From assembly GCA_964446935.1 (NCBI GenBank), contig CAYUQI010000013.1:1-45495 (forward strand): DNA of 45,495 bases. The letters are read 5' to 3'. The notes under the pieces are model-generated. The model had not been told where the DNA came from and did no database searches. It saw only the letters and a program-made list of their open reading frames with translations. This DNA comes from UASB124 sp964446935 (GTDB lineage: Bacteria; Babelota; Babeliae; Babelales; RVW-14). Made by a program: the position numbers and the translations under genes. Below are positions 34,432 to 42,638 of this stretch, piece by piece (position 1 is the stretch's first letter; every line of letters starts with the position of its first letter).

Positions 34432-35097
34432 ATGGCAAAAAAACGAACATTACTCACCTGTGTTTTCGCACTCCTTACTGGTATCCACCTGGACGCCACA
34501 CTTATTATGATTGACCCTGCTGGGCATGCAAAGCAAGCCGGTAGGCGGCTGTGGAACAGCTATGAACGAGCAGAAACTTATCAATGTGCTCAAGCCCTCA
34601 AGGCTGAGCTTGAGCAGCGGTTTGTCAACGTCCGGGTACAACTAACACGCACCCCTGGCGACGAGGTTGTGCCGCTGCAAAATGCATCGTTTGCCAACCG
34701 ATTGGCTGCCGACTGTTTCTTGAGAATTAATTTTTACAAAGAACAAGCGGAAAAATCACACATGTATCTGTATCACCTCATGTATGATCCTATCATCGAT
34801 AATGCCAAGCGGTCAGTTAATCCATACTCCTTTATCCCTATTTATCAAGCTCATTACCAAAGTATTGACACATCACTCCTCATAGCGCAAACCATAAAAG
34901 ATTCGTGTGAACAACGCATTGATCAAAAACTTTTTGAATTGCATACCGTTTATGGGCTTCCGCTCAAACCACTTGTGGGTATTGTAGCTCCCGCCATTAT
35001 CCTCGAAATGGGCCTCAAGACTGATGCTCAATGGAAATCACTTATTACACCACTGGCAGATAGCATCGGCAGCGCTCTCAAATTAAATCATATTTGA
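34432..35097 (+). CDS. exported amidase_3-like protein with an altered zinc site
   Basis: 221 aa with a signal-like N-terminus (to about residue 22). The fold pattern of N-acetylmuramoyl-L-alanine amidases (amidase_3) is visible: IDPAGHAKQAG with His32, a Glu near 45, VQLTRTPGD, then FANRLAADCFLRINFY, and a closing ILEMGLKTD with Glu192. In active enzymes the SIHAN-type motif supplies the second zinc His; here the aligned residue is Asn100. DPGHG has also become DPAGH. Activity is therefore doubtful. It could be a divergent amidase, a regulator or a peptidoglycan binder. It is joined to the secreted protein upstream. Confidence 0.6.
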   Translation: MAKKRTLLTCVFALLTGIHLDATLIMIDPAGHAKQAGRRLWNSYERAETYQCAQALKAELEQRFVNVRVQLTRTPGDEVVPLQNASFANRLAADCFLRINFYKEQAEKSHMYLYHLMYDPIIDNAKRSVNPYSFIPIYQAHYQSIDTSLLIAQTIKDSCEQRIDQKLFELHTVYGLPLKPLVGIVAPAIILEMGLKTDAQWKSLITPLADSIGSALKLNHI

Positions 35098-35107
35098 AAA
35101 ATACACC

Positions 35108-35152
35108 CTGACAACACCGTACTACCACATTTTATAAAAAGTGCGCTATACT
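35108..35152 (+). promoter_or_regulatory. possible promoter(s) of the nfeD operon
   Basis: CTGACA, a 17-bp spacer, then TTTATA, and a further TATACT at 35147-35152 with no good -35. One of these probably drives nfeD, which starts at 35192. Confidence 0.35.
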
Positions 35153-35191
35153 AGCCCCGTCGTTACCTATACATAACCGAAAGGATGTACG

Positions 35192-35653
35192 ATGACATTC
35201 GTGCATTTTCTTACTGAATATGGTTGGTATTTAGGCTATCTGTGGCTTATCATCGGCCTCTTTTTTCTTCTCTTGGAAGTTGGCACACCAGGCCTGTTCT
35301 TTTTTGTCTCATTTGCCTGTGGATCTTTTATTGCAGCCACACTAGCCTTTGGTGGTTACTCTGTCATAACCCAATGTTGGGCTGCTGTTGGCGGTGCACT
35401 TCTAACGTTTGCCATCATCAAATCGATGTTTGCTAACAAATCATCGTCACCAATGAAAACTAATGTCCATGCACTTATTGGACAAACAGCACTTGTCACT
35501 GAACCAATAACACCTCATCAATTTGGTCGTGTCAAAATAAAAGGTGAAGAGTGGCCAGCCGTTGCAACCCCTCATCAAACGATTACCCAAGGAACTACTG
35601 TTGTTATTGTTCGCGTTGAAGGAAACAAAGTCATTGTCACGACAAGGAAATAA
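35192..35653 (+). CDS. NfeD-like membrane protein
   Basis: 153 aa: two to three membrane segments (about 14-80) containing FFLLLEVGTPGLFFFVSFACGSF, then a C-terminal OB-fold domain from about 90 (ALIGQTALVTEPI, GRVKIKGEEWPAVA). This is the short NfeD form, whose genes are nearly always beside a stomatin/SPFH gene, as here. The pair is thought to organise membrane microdomains. GAAAGGATG lies upstream of the start; the SPFH gene follows 3 bp later. Confidence 0.9.
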   Translation: MTFVHFLTEYGWYLGYLWLIIGLFFLLLEVGTPGLFFFVSFACGSFIAATLAFGGYSVITQCWAAVGGALLTFAIIKSMFANKSSSPMKTNVHALIGQTALVTEPITPHQFGRVKIKGEEWPAVATPHQTITQGTTVVIVRVEGNKVIVTTRK

Positions 35654-35656
35654 CTC

Positions 35657-36619
35657 ATGATTGCTATTTTTTTCATTTTTTTCGGTGCGCTTGTTCTTTT
35701 CTTGATTACGGTACTTTTTAAAGCAACGTATCTTGTTCGTCAGGCTGAAGTTCTGATTATCGAACGATTTGGTAGTTTTTATGGCGTATTAGAACCGGGA
35801 TTACACTTTATTGTCCCATTTATTGATCAACCACGGGCAGTGTTGTGGACATTTGTCAAAGAAGATGCCAAAGGCAAACCAACGTATCGGTTCACCAGTT
35901 ACCTTGATCGTATTGACCTGCGTGAGGCTGTCTATGATTTCCCAAAACAAAGTGTTATCACCAGAGATAATGTTACCATTGAAATCAATGCACTTTTGTA
36001 CTATCAAATAACAGACCCTAAAGCCGCTGTCTACGAAGTCGCAAACCTTCCTCAAGCAATTGAAAAATTAGTACAGACAACGTTACGTAACATCATTGGC
36101 GCTCTCGATTTAGACGAAACACTCACATCACGTGATAAAATCAACGAACGTCTCCGTATGGTCTTGGACGAAGCCACTGACAAATGGGGCGTTAAGGTCA
36201 ATCGTGTTGAATTACAAGAAATCATGCCTCCACCTGAAATTCAAGCTGCTATGGAAAAACAAATGCGCGCGGAACGCGATCGTCGAGCATGGATCTTGGG
36301 AGCAGAAGGCAAAAAGTCATCTGCTATTTTGGAAGCAGAGGGAGAATACCAGGCACGCGTAACACGAGCTAAGGGTGAGGCAGAAGCACGATTAGTGCTT
36401 GCAGAAGCAGAATCACAGGCAATAATGGTCGTCCAGAAGGCCGTACCCAATGTCAACCCACTCCCCTATCTTGTTGCGCTCAATTACCTCAAAACATTAC
36501 CAGAAATTACCAAAGATAAAGATAGTAAACTTATTATTGTTCCTTATGAAGCAAGTGCTCTTGCTGGATCATTGTCCGCCATTAAGGAACTGTTTGATAA
36601 CACATCAAACAAAGGATGA
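35657..36619 (+). CDS. qmcA: SPFH/stomatin-like membrane protein, QmcA type
   Basis: 320 aa: an N-terminal membrane segment (3-25), an SPFH/band-7 domain (RQAEVLIIERFGSFYGVLEPG, then NVTIEINALLYYQITDPKAA and ALDLDETLTSRDKIN), and a long Ala/Glu-rich coiled coil (RAERDRRAWILGAEGKKSSA, EAEARLVLAEAESQ). It oligomerises at the membrane and acts with NfeD. AAGGAA precedes the ATG; the end overlaps the next frame. Confidence 0.92.
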   Translation: MIAIFFIFFGALVLFLITVLFKATYLVRQAEVLIIERFGSFYGVLEPGLHFIVPFIDQPRAVLWTFVKEDAKGKPTYRFTSYLDRIDLREAVYDFPKQSVITRDNVTIEINALLYYQITDPKAAVYEVANLPQAIEKLVQTTLRNIIGALDLDETLTSRDKINERLRMVLDEATDKWGVKVNRVELQEIMPPPEIQAAMEKQMRAERDRRAWILGAEGKKSSAILEAEGEYQARVTRAKGEAEARLVLAEAESQAIMVVQKAVPNVNPLPYLVALNYLKTLPEITKDKDSKLIIVPYEASALAGSLSAIKELFDNTSNKG

Positions 36620-36621
36620 GT

Positions 36622-36930
36622 ATGATACCTAAAAAGAAAATGATTATCTTTACTGTTTTTTGCGTGTTTTTCAGCCTATGGTGGTTTGGTGGATACAACC
36701 AATCACAATCAATCGATGAATACTATTATCCGCATGAAGATTATGCAAACGATATGAGTAAAATTTATTTTGATATGGGATGTTTTGCGCAGAACCGCGG
36801 CGACTTTGCATCAGCAATTAATTTTTATAATGAAGCGTTACGAATTAAGAAAGATTTTGATAAGGCCTATGAGCACTTGAAACTATGCCAAGCACGCATA
36901 GGCCCCAATAAAACTTCTCAATCTATTTGA
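36622..36930 (+). CDS. small membrane-anchored TPR protein
   Basis: 102 aa from ATG 36622; the ATG at 36616 abuts AAAGG and is badly spaced, so 36622 is preferred. One membrane segment (about 7-24), a Tyr-rich linker, then one to two TPR units (YFDMGCFAQNRGDFASAINF, NEALRIKKDFDKAYEHL). It follows the NfeD/stomatin pair and probably binds a partner in the periplasm. Its last 8 bp overlap the end of the converging minus-strand gene. Confidence 0.7.
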   Translation: MIPKKKMIIFTVFCVFFSLWWFGGYNQSQSIDEYYYPHEDYANDMSKIYFDMGCFAQNRGDFASAINFYNEALRIKKDFDKAYEHLKLCQARIGPNKTSQSI

Positions 36931-37354
36931 GATTTATCACCTGGAAAACACCCTTTTTGCGTTCATTATCATAGAGAACCAATTGGCATTGGTTTGCATC
37001 ATGTGTCAACTTAACTTCGTAATTCCAGCCCAAAAGCTCCTTTCCCTCAAATTCAACCATGCATTCATTATTGTTCAACGTGATAATAAAGGTAACAGAT
37101 GCTATCAAGCAAGAAGATTTAAAGGGAATTGAATAAACTTCATTACGATTAATTGTTGATTTATCCTTTGAGTTACCATTTCCATCAGCAATTTCGTTAA
37201 TAATTATACCATAATAAGGATCGGAATACGTCCAAGAGACTTTCAAAGGGTTTCCGGTTTCATTTTTAAATGATAACGCACATGCATTGGATACAAAAAG
37301 CATCAAGCCAACAACTAAACCAACCTTGTTCCGAATAATATTTGACGTAACCAT
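36923..37354 (-). CDS. secreted protein of unknown function, possible relative of the RING-family N-domain
   Basis: 143 aa; GGGAG upstream of ATG 37354. Signal peptide at 1-26 ends ACA. The mature part begins LSFKNETGNPLKVSW, which resembles the IKNNT...LWFSV start of the tandem family at 9845-11888, and then alternates strands without recognisable catalytic residues. The similarity is short and may reflect a common beta-sandwich rather than descent. It converges on the TPR gene with an 8-bp overlap. Confidence 0.6.
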   Translation of the reverse strand: MVTSNIIRNKVGLVVGLMLFVSNACALSFKNETGNPLKVSWTYSDPYYGIIINEIADGNGNSKDKSTINRNEVYSIPFKSSCLIASVTFIITLNNNECMVEFEGKELLGWNYEVKLTHDANQCQLVLYDNERKKGVFQVINLK

Positions 37355-37394
37355 ATTGAAAACTCCCTGTTAAATCTATGCTTTTTAACGCACT

Positions 37395-37423
37395 TTATAA
37401 GTGGGATACCATGTTACAATCAA
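37395..37423 (-). promoter_or_regulatory. possible promoter of the secreted gene at 37354
   Basis: On the minus strand, TTGATT (37423-37418), a 17-bp spacer, then TTATAA (37400-37395), about 40 bp before the start codon. Confidence 0.4.
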
Positions 37424-37459
37424 ACAAATTTTTTGCAAGCGGGGAACAACAAAAAGATA

Positions 37460-39088
37460 TTATGTTTGATCTTTTGACTTCTGATTGCTGCTTTTGATAA
37501 CCAAAGACGATCGTTGAATATGCCGATGAAAGCTGATAGCAAAGTGATGTGCGTAGTCACGCAATGCGATGAGCATTTGTCCTGCATGACTCTTTTGATC
37601 AAGTTTCTTGCCATCCGGAAAACGATTTGAAAAAACGGTTTCTTCACGCTTTGCCAAGCTGATACATTCAATACCAGGAATAAGATCAGCAACGGCACTC
37701 AACTGTCCCTTGCCTCCATCAATAACAACTAAATCTGGCACATTGGTTTTATCTTTATAACGACGAGCAACAATTTCACGCAAACAAGCATAATCATCCT
37801 GATGCTCAACCGTCTTGATATGAAAATGCCTAAACTGCTGTTTATCAGGCTTTCCATCAGTAAATCGCACACATGAACCAACCATAAACATGCCCTGCTT
37901 ATGTGAAATATCAAAACAATCAATCGTTCGTGGTTCACGAGGTAATGCAAGCAACCGCTTGAGCGATGCAGCCAAAGTTGCTTGTTTTGCTTGTTCCGTC
38001 TCTGCATGCACCAATCCCAATCGTACAAGCGACGCATCATGACCTTCAATGGGGCAAATAATTTTTATTCGATAATCTTTTTCATGCCATGTTTGCAAAA
38101 ATGCTTGAATGACATCGATTTCTGATGGAATACCAAGCTCAACATTGCTCAGAATAGTTGCAGGTGGCGTGTACAAACGATAGTAGCCCATAAAGTATTC
38201 AAGCATCATTTCTGCATCGACCTCATCAGCGTCAAACGGCATATAAAACACCCGCTTCTTTTTCAAAACGCTGGCATATTCATTAAATACAAAAAGTTGC
38301 TTTTTATCAGAAGAAAGAATCCAAATATCCTTGCGCGCCACATGCTCAAGATCAGCAGGCTTATGATCAATCGATTCAAACACACGTTCGAAAGCTTGAT
38401 AATACCCATACAACTCTTGAGCCCGCTCAAATTCCAAGCATTTACTGTGATCATCAATCTGTTTCTTTAACTGCACTAAAAACTTCTTGTGCCCCTGCTG
38501 CAAAGACTGTTTTGCCATTTCAAGGCGAGCTCTATACGCATCGCTATCAAAGCCAGAACGACAAAACCCAGAGCAAAGACCCATGTGATAGTCAAGGCAA
38601 CCATTTTCAATTTTTTTCTTACACAATTTAAGATGAAACGTTTTGATTAAAAAATCATACACTTTACGTGCGTAGGTTTTTTCCAAGAAAGGGCCAAAGT
38701 ATGTTCCTTTCTGCTTGTTACTGCGCACAATTTTAAGCTCAGGAAGTTTACCAGATGATATAAACAGATAAACAAATGGTTGCCCACTTTTTAACAACAC
38801 ATTGTATTTAGGTTGATTGCTTTGAATAAGTTTAGCTTCAAGAAGCAATGCCTCCAGTTCACTAGAAGTTGCTTGATGTTCCACCGTCTGACTAGCGGCA
38901 AAGAGAGCGTCAACTTTAATGTCGCTCCCAAGACGTTGCACATAGCTCGCCCCTCGTTTTTTCAAATCTTTTGCTTTCCCGATATACACAATGGTGCCAT
39001 TACCGTCTTTGAAGAGGTAAACCCCCGGACAGTTTGGAAGGCGTTTAAGCGCGGATATGAGGGTTGTATAATGGACTGTTGGTATCAT
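37460..39088 (-). CDS. uvrC: excinuclease ABC subunit C lacking the C-terminal HhH domain
   Basis: 542 aa. GIY-YIG nuclease at the N-terminus (GVY 22-24, YIG 35-37, then KAKDLKKR), a Cys-rich block (C-x6-7-C type around CLDYHMGLCSGFC), a UVR motif (QIDDHSKCLEFERAQEL), and the RNase H-like nuclease with IDCFDISHKQG, VVIDGGKGQLSA and YAHHFAISFHR. Full UvrC goes on into a tandem helix-hairpin-helix domain; this one stops about 17 residues after FHR, so that domain is missing. It makes the two incisions in nucleotide excision repair. The start has no clear Shine-Dalgarno. No uvrA/uvrB in the window. Confidence 0.92.
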   Translation of the reverse strand: MIPTVHYTTLISALKRLPNCPGVYLFKDGNGTIVYIGKAKDLKKRGASYVQRLGSDIKVDALFAASQTVEHQATSSELEALLLEAKLIQSNQPKYNVLLKSGQPFVYLFISSGKLPELKIVRSNKQKGTYFGPFLEKTYARKVYDFLIKTFHLKLCKKKIENGCLDYHMGLCSGFCRSGFDSDAYRARLEMAKQSLQQGHKKFLVQLKKQIDDHSKCLEFERAQELYGYYQAFERVFESIDHKPADLEHVARKDIWILSSDKKQLFVFNEYASVLKKKRVFYMPFDADEVDAEMMLEYFMGYYRLYTPPATILSNVELGIPSEIDVIQAFLQTWHEKDYRIKIICPIEGHDASLVRLGLVHAETEQAKQATLAASLKRLLALPREPRTIDCFDISHKQGMFMVGSCVRFTDGKPDKQQFRHFHIKTVEHQDDYACLREIVARRYKDKTNVPDLVVIDGGKGQLSAVADLIPGIECISLAKREETVFSNRFPDGKKLDQKSHAGQMLIALRDYAHHFAISFHRHIQRSSLVIKSSNQKSKDQT

Positions 39089-39146
39089 ATAGGTAACCGT
39101 AGCTATGGATTATACCTTGCCTATTTCTAATCAAGCTTTGTATTTT

Positions 39147-39226
39147 GTCATGCTGAATTTATTTCAGCATCCATTCATTATCTACAATCCAGAAAATTGT
39201 GGATCCTGAAACAAGTTCAGGATGAC
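39147..39226. repeat. pair of inverted palindromic (REP-like) units
   Basis: Left unit 39147-39171: ATGCTGAA, 5-bp loop, TTCAGCAT. Right unit 39202-39226: ATCCTGAA, 5-bp loop, TTCAGGAT. The outer ends match as inverted repeats (TTTGTCAT at the left, ATGACAAA at the right). This resembles the GTCATCCTGAAC-type palindromes dispersed in many bacterial genomes. Confidence 0.6.
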
Positions 39227-39268
39227 AAAGATCTATTGCGAGCATTTGTCTACATTTGTCTCTTATAC

Positions 39269-39293
39269 CTTGTTTCAAGGTCAGGAGGACAAA
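39269..39293. repeat. degenerate partial copy of the palindromic unit
   Basis: CTTGTTTCAAGGTCAGGAGGAC followed by AAA resembles the right unit at 39202-39226 with changes. Between it and the M23 gene (39294-39416) I see only AT-rich sequence. Confidence 0.4.
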
Positions 39294-39416
39294 AAAATCA
39301 AAAAAACGTTATCCCGCAGGAAATCCTTAATACAAATATAAAATACCCCAAAATCACAAAAAGCTGAAATTGAGCCCTCTTTGTGCGGTTTTTTTGATTA
39401 TTACTAACTTTTTTTA

Positions 39417-39445
39417 TTTACCTTACAGACAAAACATTCTATGCT
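39417..39445 (+). promoter_or_regulatory. possible promoter of the M23 peptidase gene
   Basis: TTTACC, a 17-bp spacer, then TATGCT, about 50 bp before the start codon. Confidence 0.4.
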
Positions 39446-39492
39446 AGGGGCGTTTATGGTAAGTTTCACCTCAAAATTCATAGAAATAAATC

Positions 39493-40695
39493 ATGGCTGG
39501 ACATTGGAAATTTTCACTGAGTATCGTTACATGTTTTGTCGTTATTGGTTGGGTCGGTTTCAAAATTGCACGTTATTTTAACCATAGCAATCCACCGGCT
39601 ATTGTCCTCAAAGGTATCGATCCCAATGGGGCCTACGCGCAAACCGTCGCATGCTCACTATCATCAGACAATGATTACAAAGTATATGAGGTATCAGCCA
39701 AGGTTGATAATCAAGAAGTATTTAATCAGCGAGTAAAAGCACGATCATTTGATGTCCCTTTTACCATTGATACGGCTAAATTTGCCGATGGCACACATGA
39801 GCTTACCGTTGAAGCCGTCGACTCAAGCTACCACGCCAACAAAACTCAAAAGAAATATACACTGACTATCGACAACACTCCGCTTCGCGCAACCTTTATA
39901 GACAATGAATATCCTGTATATCAAGGTAAAACCTTGCATATGAAGATTCAAAGTAATAAAAAACTTACCCAAGCACAAATCAAGTTATTCTCATCAACCT
40001 ACAATTTTTATCCTGAAGCAGAAGACTCAACCACCTATGAATGTTTTATTCCTGTTGATTGCGAAGAACGGGTTAATGACTACGTTGTAACAGCCGATGT
40101 TGAAGACTGGGTAAAGAACAAACAAAAATTTTCATGCAAAGTTCATGTCAAAGCCTTTGAATTCAAACGACAAAAGGGCTTTTCGGTAAGCAATGAAAAA
40201 ATGTCACAAGAAAAAGAAATCAGCATGAGCATGAAAATTCTTGATGAATCACTTGGCAAATGGATCCAAGAATCTCCCAAAAAGAAACTCTGGGGTGGGC
40301 CTTTTGAAAACCCTGTTAACGTTCAACGTATGACAACCCCATTTGGTGAAATTCGCATGACCTCAGAACGCGGCCGTTATATGCACCGAGGCGTTGACCT
40401 TATTAACACGCCAAAAAGCGTTGTGTGGGCAGCCCAAGACGGCAAAGTTATTATCAAAGATCGTTTTTATTTGACCGGAAACACCGTCGTTCTGGATCAT
40501 GGGCTTGGAGTCTTCACACTTTATGGACACCTTGATGATTTTGCTAACATCGAAGTTGGTGACATGGTCAAAAAAGGAAATCCTGTTGGCAAGCTTGGTA
40601 TGACTGGCTATGCCACCGGCTACCACCTGCACTGGGAACTGCGTGTTAACAATATCCCTGTTGATCCTCTTGAATGGACAAAAAAAATATATTAA
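39493..40695 (+). CDS. membrane-anchored M23 family metallopeptidase
   Basis: 400 aa. One membrane segment (about 7-27), two Ig-like beta domains (about 35-220), a linker, then the LytM/M23 domain from about 275. Zinc ligands are intact: His298 and Asp302 in HRGVD, and His380 in HLHWE, with His378 as the catalytic His; YGHLDD is also present. These enzymes cut cross-bridges in peptidoglycan. Unlike the NlpC-like and amidase-like proteins in this window, this one looks active. Its end overlaps the converging secreted gene by 4 bp. Confidence 0.9.
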   Translation: MAGHWKFSLSIVTCFVVIGWVGFKIARYFNHSNPPAIVLKGIDPNGAYAQTVACSLSSDNDYKVYEVSAKVDNQEVFNQRVKARSFDVPFTIDTAKFADGTHELTVEAVDSSYHANKTQKKYTLTIDNTPLRATFIDNEYPVYQGKTLHMKIQSNKKLTQAQIKLFSSTYNFYPEAEDSTTYECFIPVDCEERVNDYVVTADVEDWVKNKQKFSCKVHVKAFEFKRQKGFSVSNEKMSQEKEISMSMKILDESLGKWIQESPKKKLWGGPFENPVNVQRMTTPFGEIRMTSERGRYMHRGVDLINTPKSVVWAAQDGKVIIKDRFYLTGNTVVLDHGLGVFTLYGHLDDFANIEVGDMVKKGNPVGKLGMTGYATGYHLHWELRVNNIPVDPLEWTKKIY

Positions 40696-41252
40696 TAACC
40701 ACAACTTTTTGAACATTGATCTGATGGATCATCAAGCGTACAGTGATCAAAATGCGCAATAAGATCATCTATTAAACCTGGAAAACTTTTTGCTCCATCC
40801 ATCACATTGTTCATAGGTGGATCAACAAGCATATCTGCTATAGCGCCATCAAAGCTTTGTATGCTTACCGATTGCCCCTCTCGAGGAGAAACCATTAAAT
40901 CGCGATCATCGTTACCACAAACTATTTGTTCTAAATCTTTCAGAACACCCAAAACACGTTTAAATGTTAGTTTTAATGGTTGAGGAACACTCGCGGCAAG
41001 ACTTTTCAATTCACGAGAAACATCGTCTACTTTCTTTTGCCATTCTGTTGTATCTTCCCATGAATCTGGTTTAACAACTTTTTGCAACATCGCATTCAAT
41101 TCTTGCATTTCTGAATCCCCAAGGAGTACCTCTGGCAAAAATTGAATATCCTTTGGTAGCGTTTTTGAGAAATCAATCTCCATTGCTGAGACCTGTGAAG
41201 TAATCAACAATACAAAAATAAGAAGAATGTTATTAAAAAACCGATTTTTCAT
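40692..41252 (-). CDS. secreted protein of unknown function
   Basis: 186 aa with a signal peptide at 1-23 ending VSA, followed by MEID. The mature part is mainly helical with acidic character. The C-terminus holds several Cys (CGNDD near 112, CTLDD near 171, CSKSCGY at the end), so disulphides are likely after export. No family is recognised. Convergent with the M23 gene. Confidence 0.7.
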   Translation of the reverse strand: MKNRFFNNILLIFVLLITSQVSAMEIDFSKTLPKDIQFLPEVLLGDSEMQELNAMLQKVVKPDSWEDTTEWQKKVDDVSRELKSLAASVPQPLKLTFKRVLGVLKDLEQIVCGNDDRDLMVSPREGQSVSIQSFDGAIADMLVDPPMNNVMDGAKSFPGLIDDLIAHFDHCTLDDPSDQCSKSCGY

Positions 41253-41378
41253 GGCTACCCCTCCCTGAAAAAAACCTAGATTTCATTTTATTCTGGTTTA
41301 CTTTAAAACAGATTCTGTCATAAAAAGAAGAGTTTTACAAAATAAAAAAATCTTTGCGTTGCTGATCAACAAAAATAA

Positions 41379-42632
41379 CTATGCATCAAGCAAAAATGGT
41401 AACACCTCTTCTAACGAGGTTTTACCATTTTTGACTTTATCAATCCCATCATGCAGTAATGATTTCATACCGGATTCTAAAGCAATGTTACGCAGATGCC
41501 CACTGTCAGCCTTTTGCATGAGCAATGTCCGTATCGCATCGTTGAGCATTAACAATTCAAATATTCCAATTCGTCCTTTGTAACCAAAGTTCTGACATTG
41601 AGCACATCCACGCGGCACATATACAATATCAAGATCTTTGGTAGAAATTCCACCAAGATTCTTTGACGCAATCTGTGGCTTACTCTTTTGCTTGCATGCA
41701 GGACACAGGCGACGCGCCAAGCGCTGTGCAAGTACGCCATTAAGTGTTGCACTAATCAAAAATGGTTCAATGCCCATTTCCAATAAACGTGCAACAGCAC
41801 TTGGGGCATCATTGGTATGCAACGTACTCAGGACCAAGTGCCCTGTTAATGCTGATTCAATAGCAATATGCGCCGTCGGTTTATCACGAATTTCACCAAC
41901 CATAATGATATCCGGGTCCTGCCGCAACATAGCTCGTAACCCATTTTCAAAGGTAAAACCGGCTTTCGAATTCACCTGACTCTGTGTAATGCCAGCTAAT
42001 TCATATTCAATGGGATCTTCGATGGTGATAACATTTTTTGAGGCAACATCAAGCGCAGAAATTAAGGCATACAACATCGTTGTTTTACCACATCCAGTGG
42101 GCCCGGTAACCAAAAAAAGACCGGTGGGCTTATGCAGCACACTCTTCAATTGCTGGTACATGTCATGTTCCAGCCCAAGTGTATCAAGCGATAACAATCG
42201 TAATGAACGGTCAAGAATTCGAACCACCATTTTTTCGCCATGAAGAGCTGGAAACGTAGCAATACGAAAATCAACAATACGTTCTTGCCCTTTATCATCA
42301 TTCTGCATACGCACTTTAAAGCGCCCATCCTGCGGTATGCGCCGCTCTGCTATATCCATATGAGCAAGAACTTTTAAACGAGAAACAATCGGATGTGCCT
42401 GTGCTTTATCAATGTAGGATGCATCATACAAAACACCATCAATGCGATAACGAATGACATATGAATGTTCAGCCGGTTGAATATGAATATCGGAGGCTTG
42501 TTGGCAAATGGCCGTAAATAACAGATCATCAACATGCGCAACAACAGGGTCCTCTGCAATTCCATGACGTAACTTTTCTTCTTGCCCAAGCAAGTAATAA
42601 AGTGTTCCGTCGGGTCTTCCCCCATGCAGCAT
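41379..42632 (-). CDS. type II secretion/type IV pilus assembly ATPase (GspE/PilB family)
   Basis: 417 aa. ASDIHIQP marks the N2 domain; Walker A GPTGCGKT at 177-184; Asp box and Walker B DPDIIMVGEIRD at 239-250; His box GHLVLSTLHTND; and a C-terminal zinc site C310-x2-C313 and C343-x2-C346. It hexamerises at the inner membrane and powers pseudopilus or pilus assembly. The N-terminal domain that binds the platform partner in longer members (about 500-570 aa) is absent or very short. No other secretion gene is in the window. The start has no strong Shine-Dalgarno; the FUN14-like gene ends 6 bp upstream, so coupling is likely. Confidence 0.9.
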   Translation of the reverse strand: MLHGGRPDGTLYYLLGQEEKLRHGIAEDPVVAHVDDLLFTAICQQASDIHIQPAEHSYVIRYRIDGVLYDASYIDKAQAHPIVSRLKVLAHMDIAERRIPQDGRFKVRMQNDDKGQERIVDFRIATFPALHGEKMVVRILDRSLRLLSLDTLGLEHDMYQQLKSVLHKPTGLFLVTGPTGCGKTTMLYALISALDVASKNVITIEDPIEYELAGITQSQVNSKAGFTFENGLRAMLRQDPDIIMVGEIRDKPTAHIAIESALTGHLVLSTLHTNDAPSAVARLLEMGIEPFLISATLNGVLAQRLARRLCPACKQKSKPQIASKNLGGISTKDLDIVYVPRGCAQCQNFGYKGRIGIFELLMLNDAIRTLLMQKADSGHLRNIALESGMKSLLHDGIDKVKNGKTSLEEVLPFLLDA

Positions 42633-42638
42633 AATTGA

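Noticed and set aside
38813..39130. 105-aa plus-strand open frame
   Set aside because: Antisense to the conserved N-terminus of uvrC.
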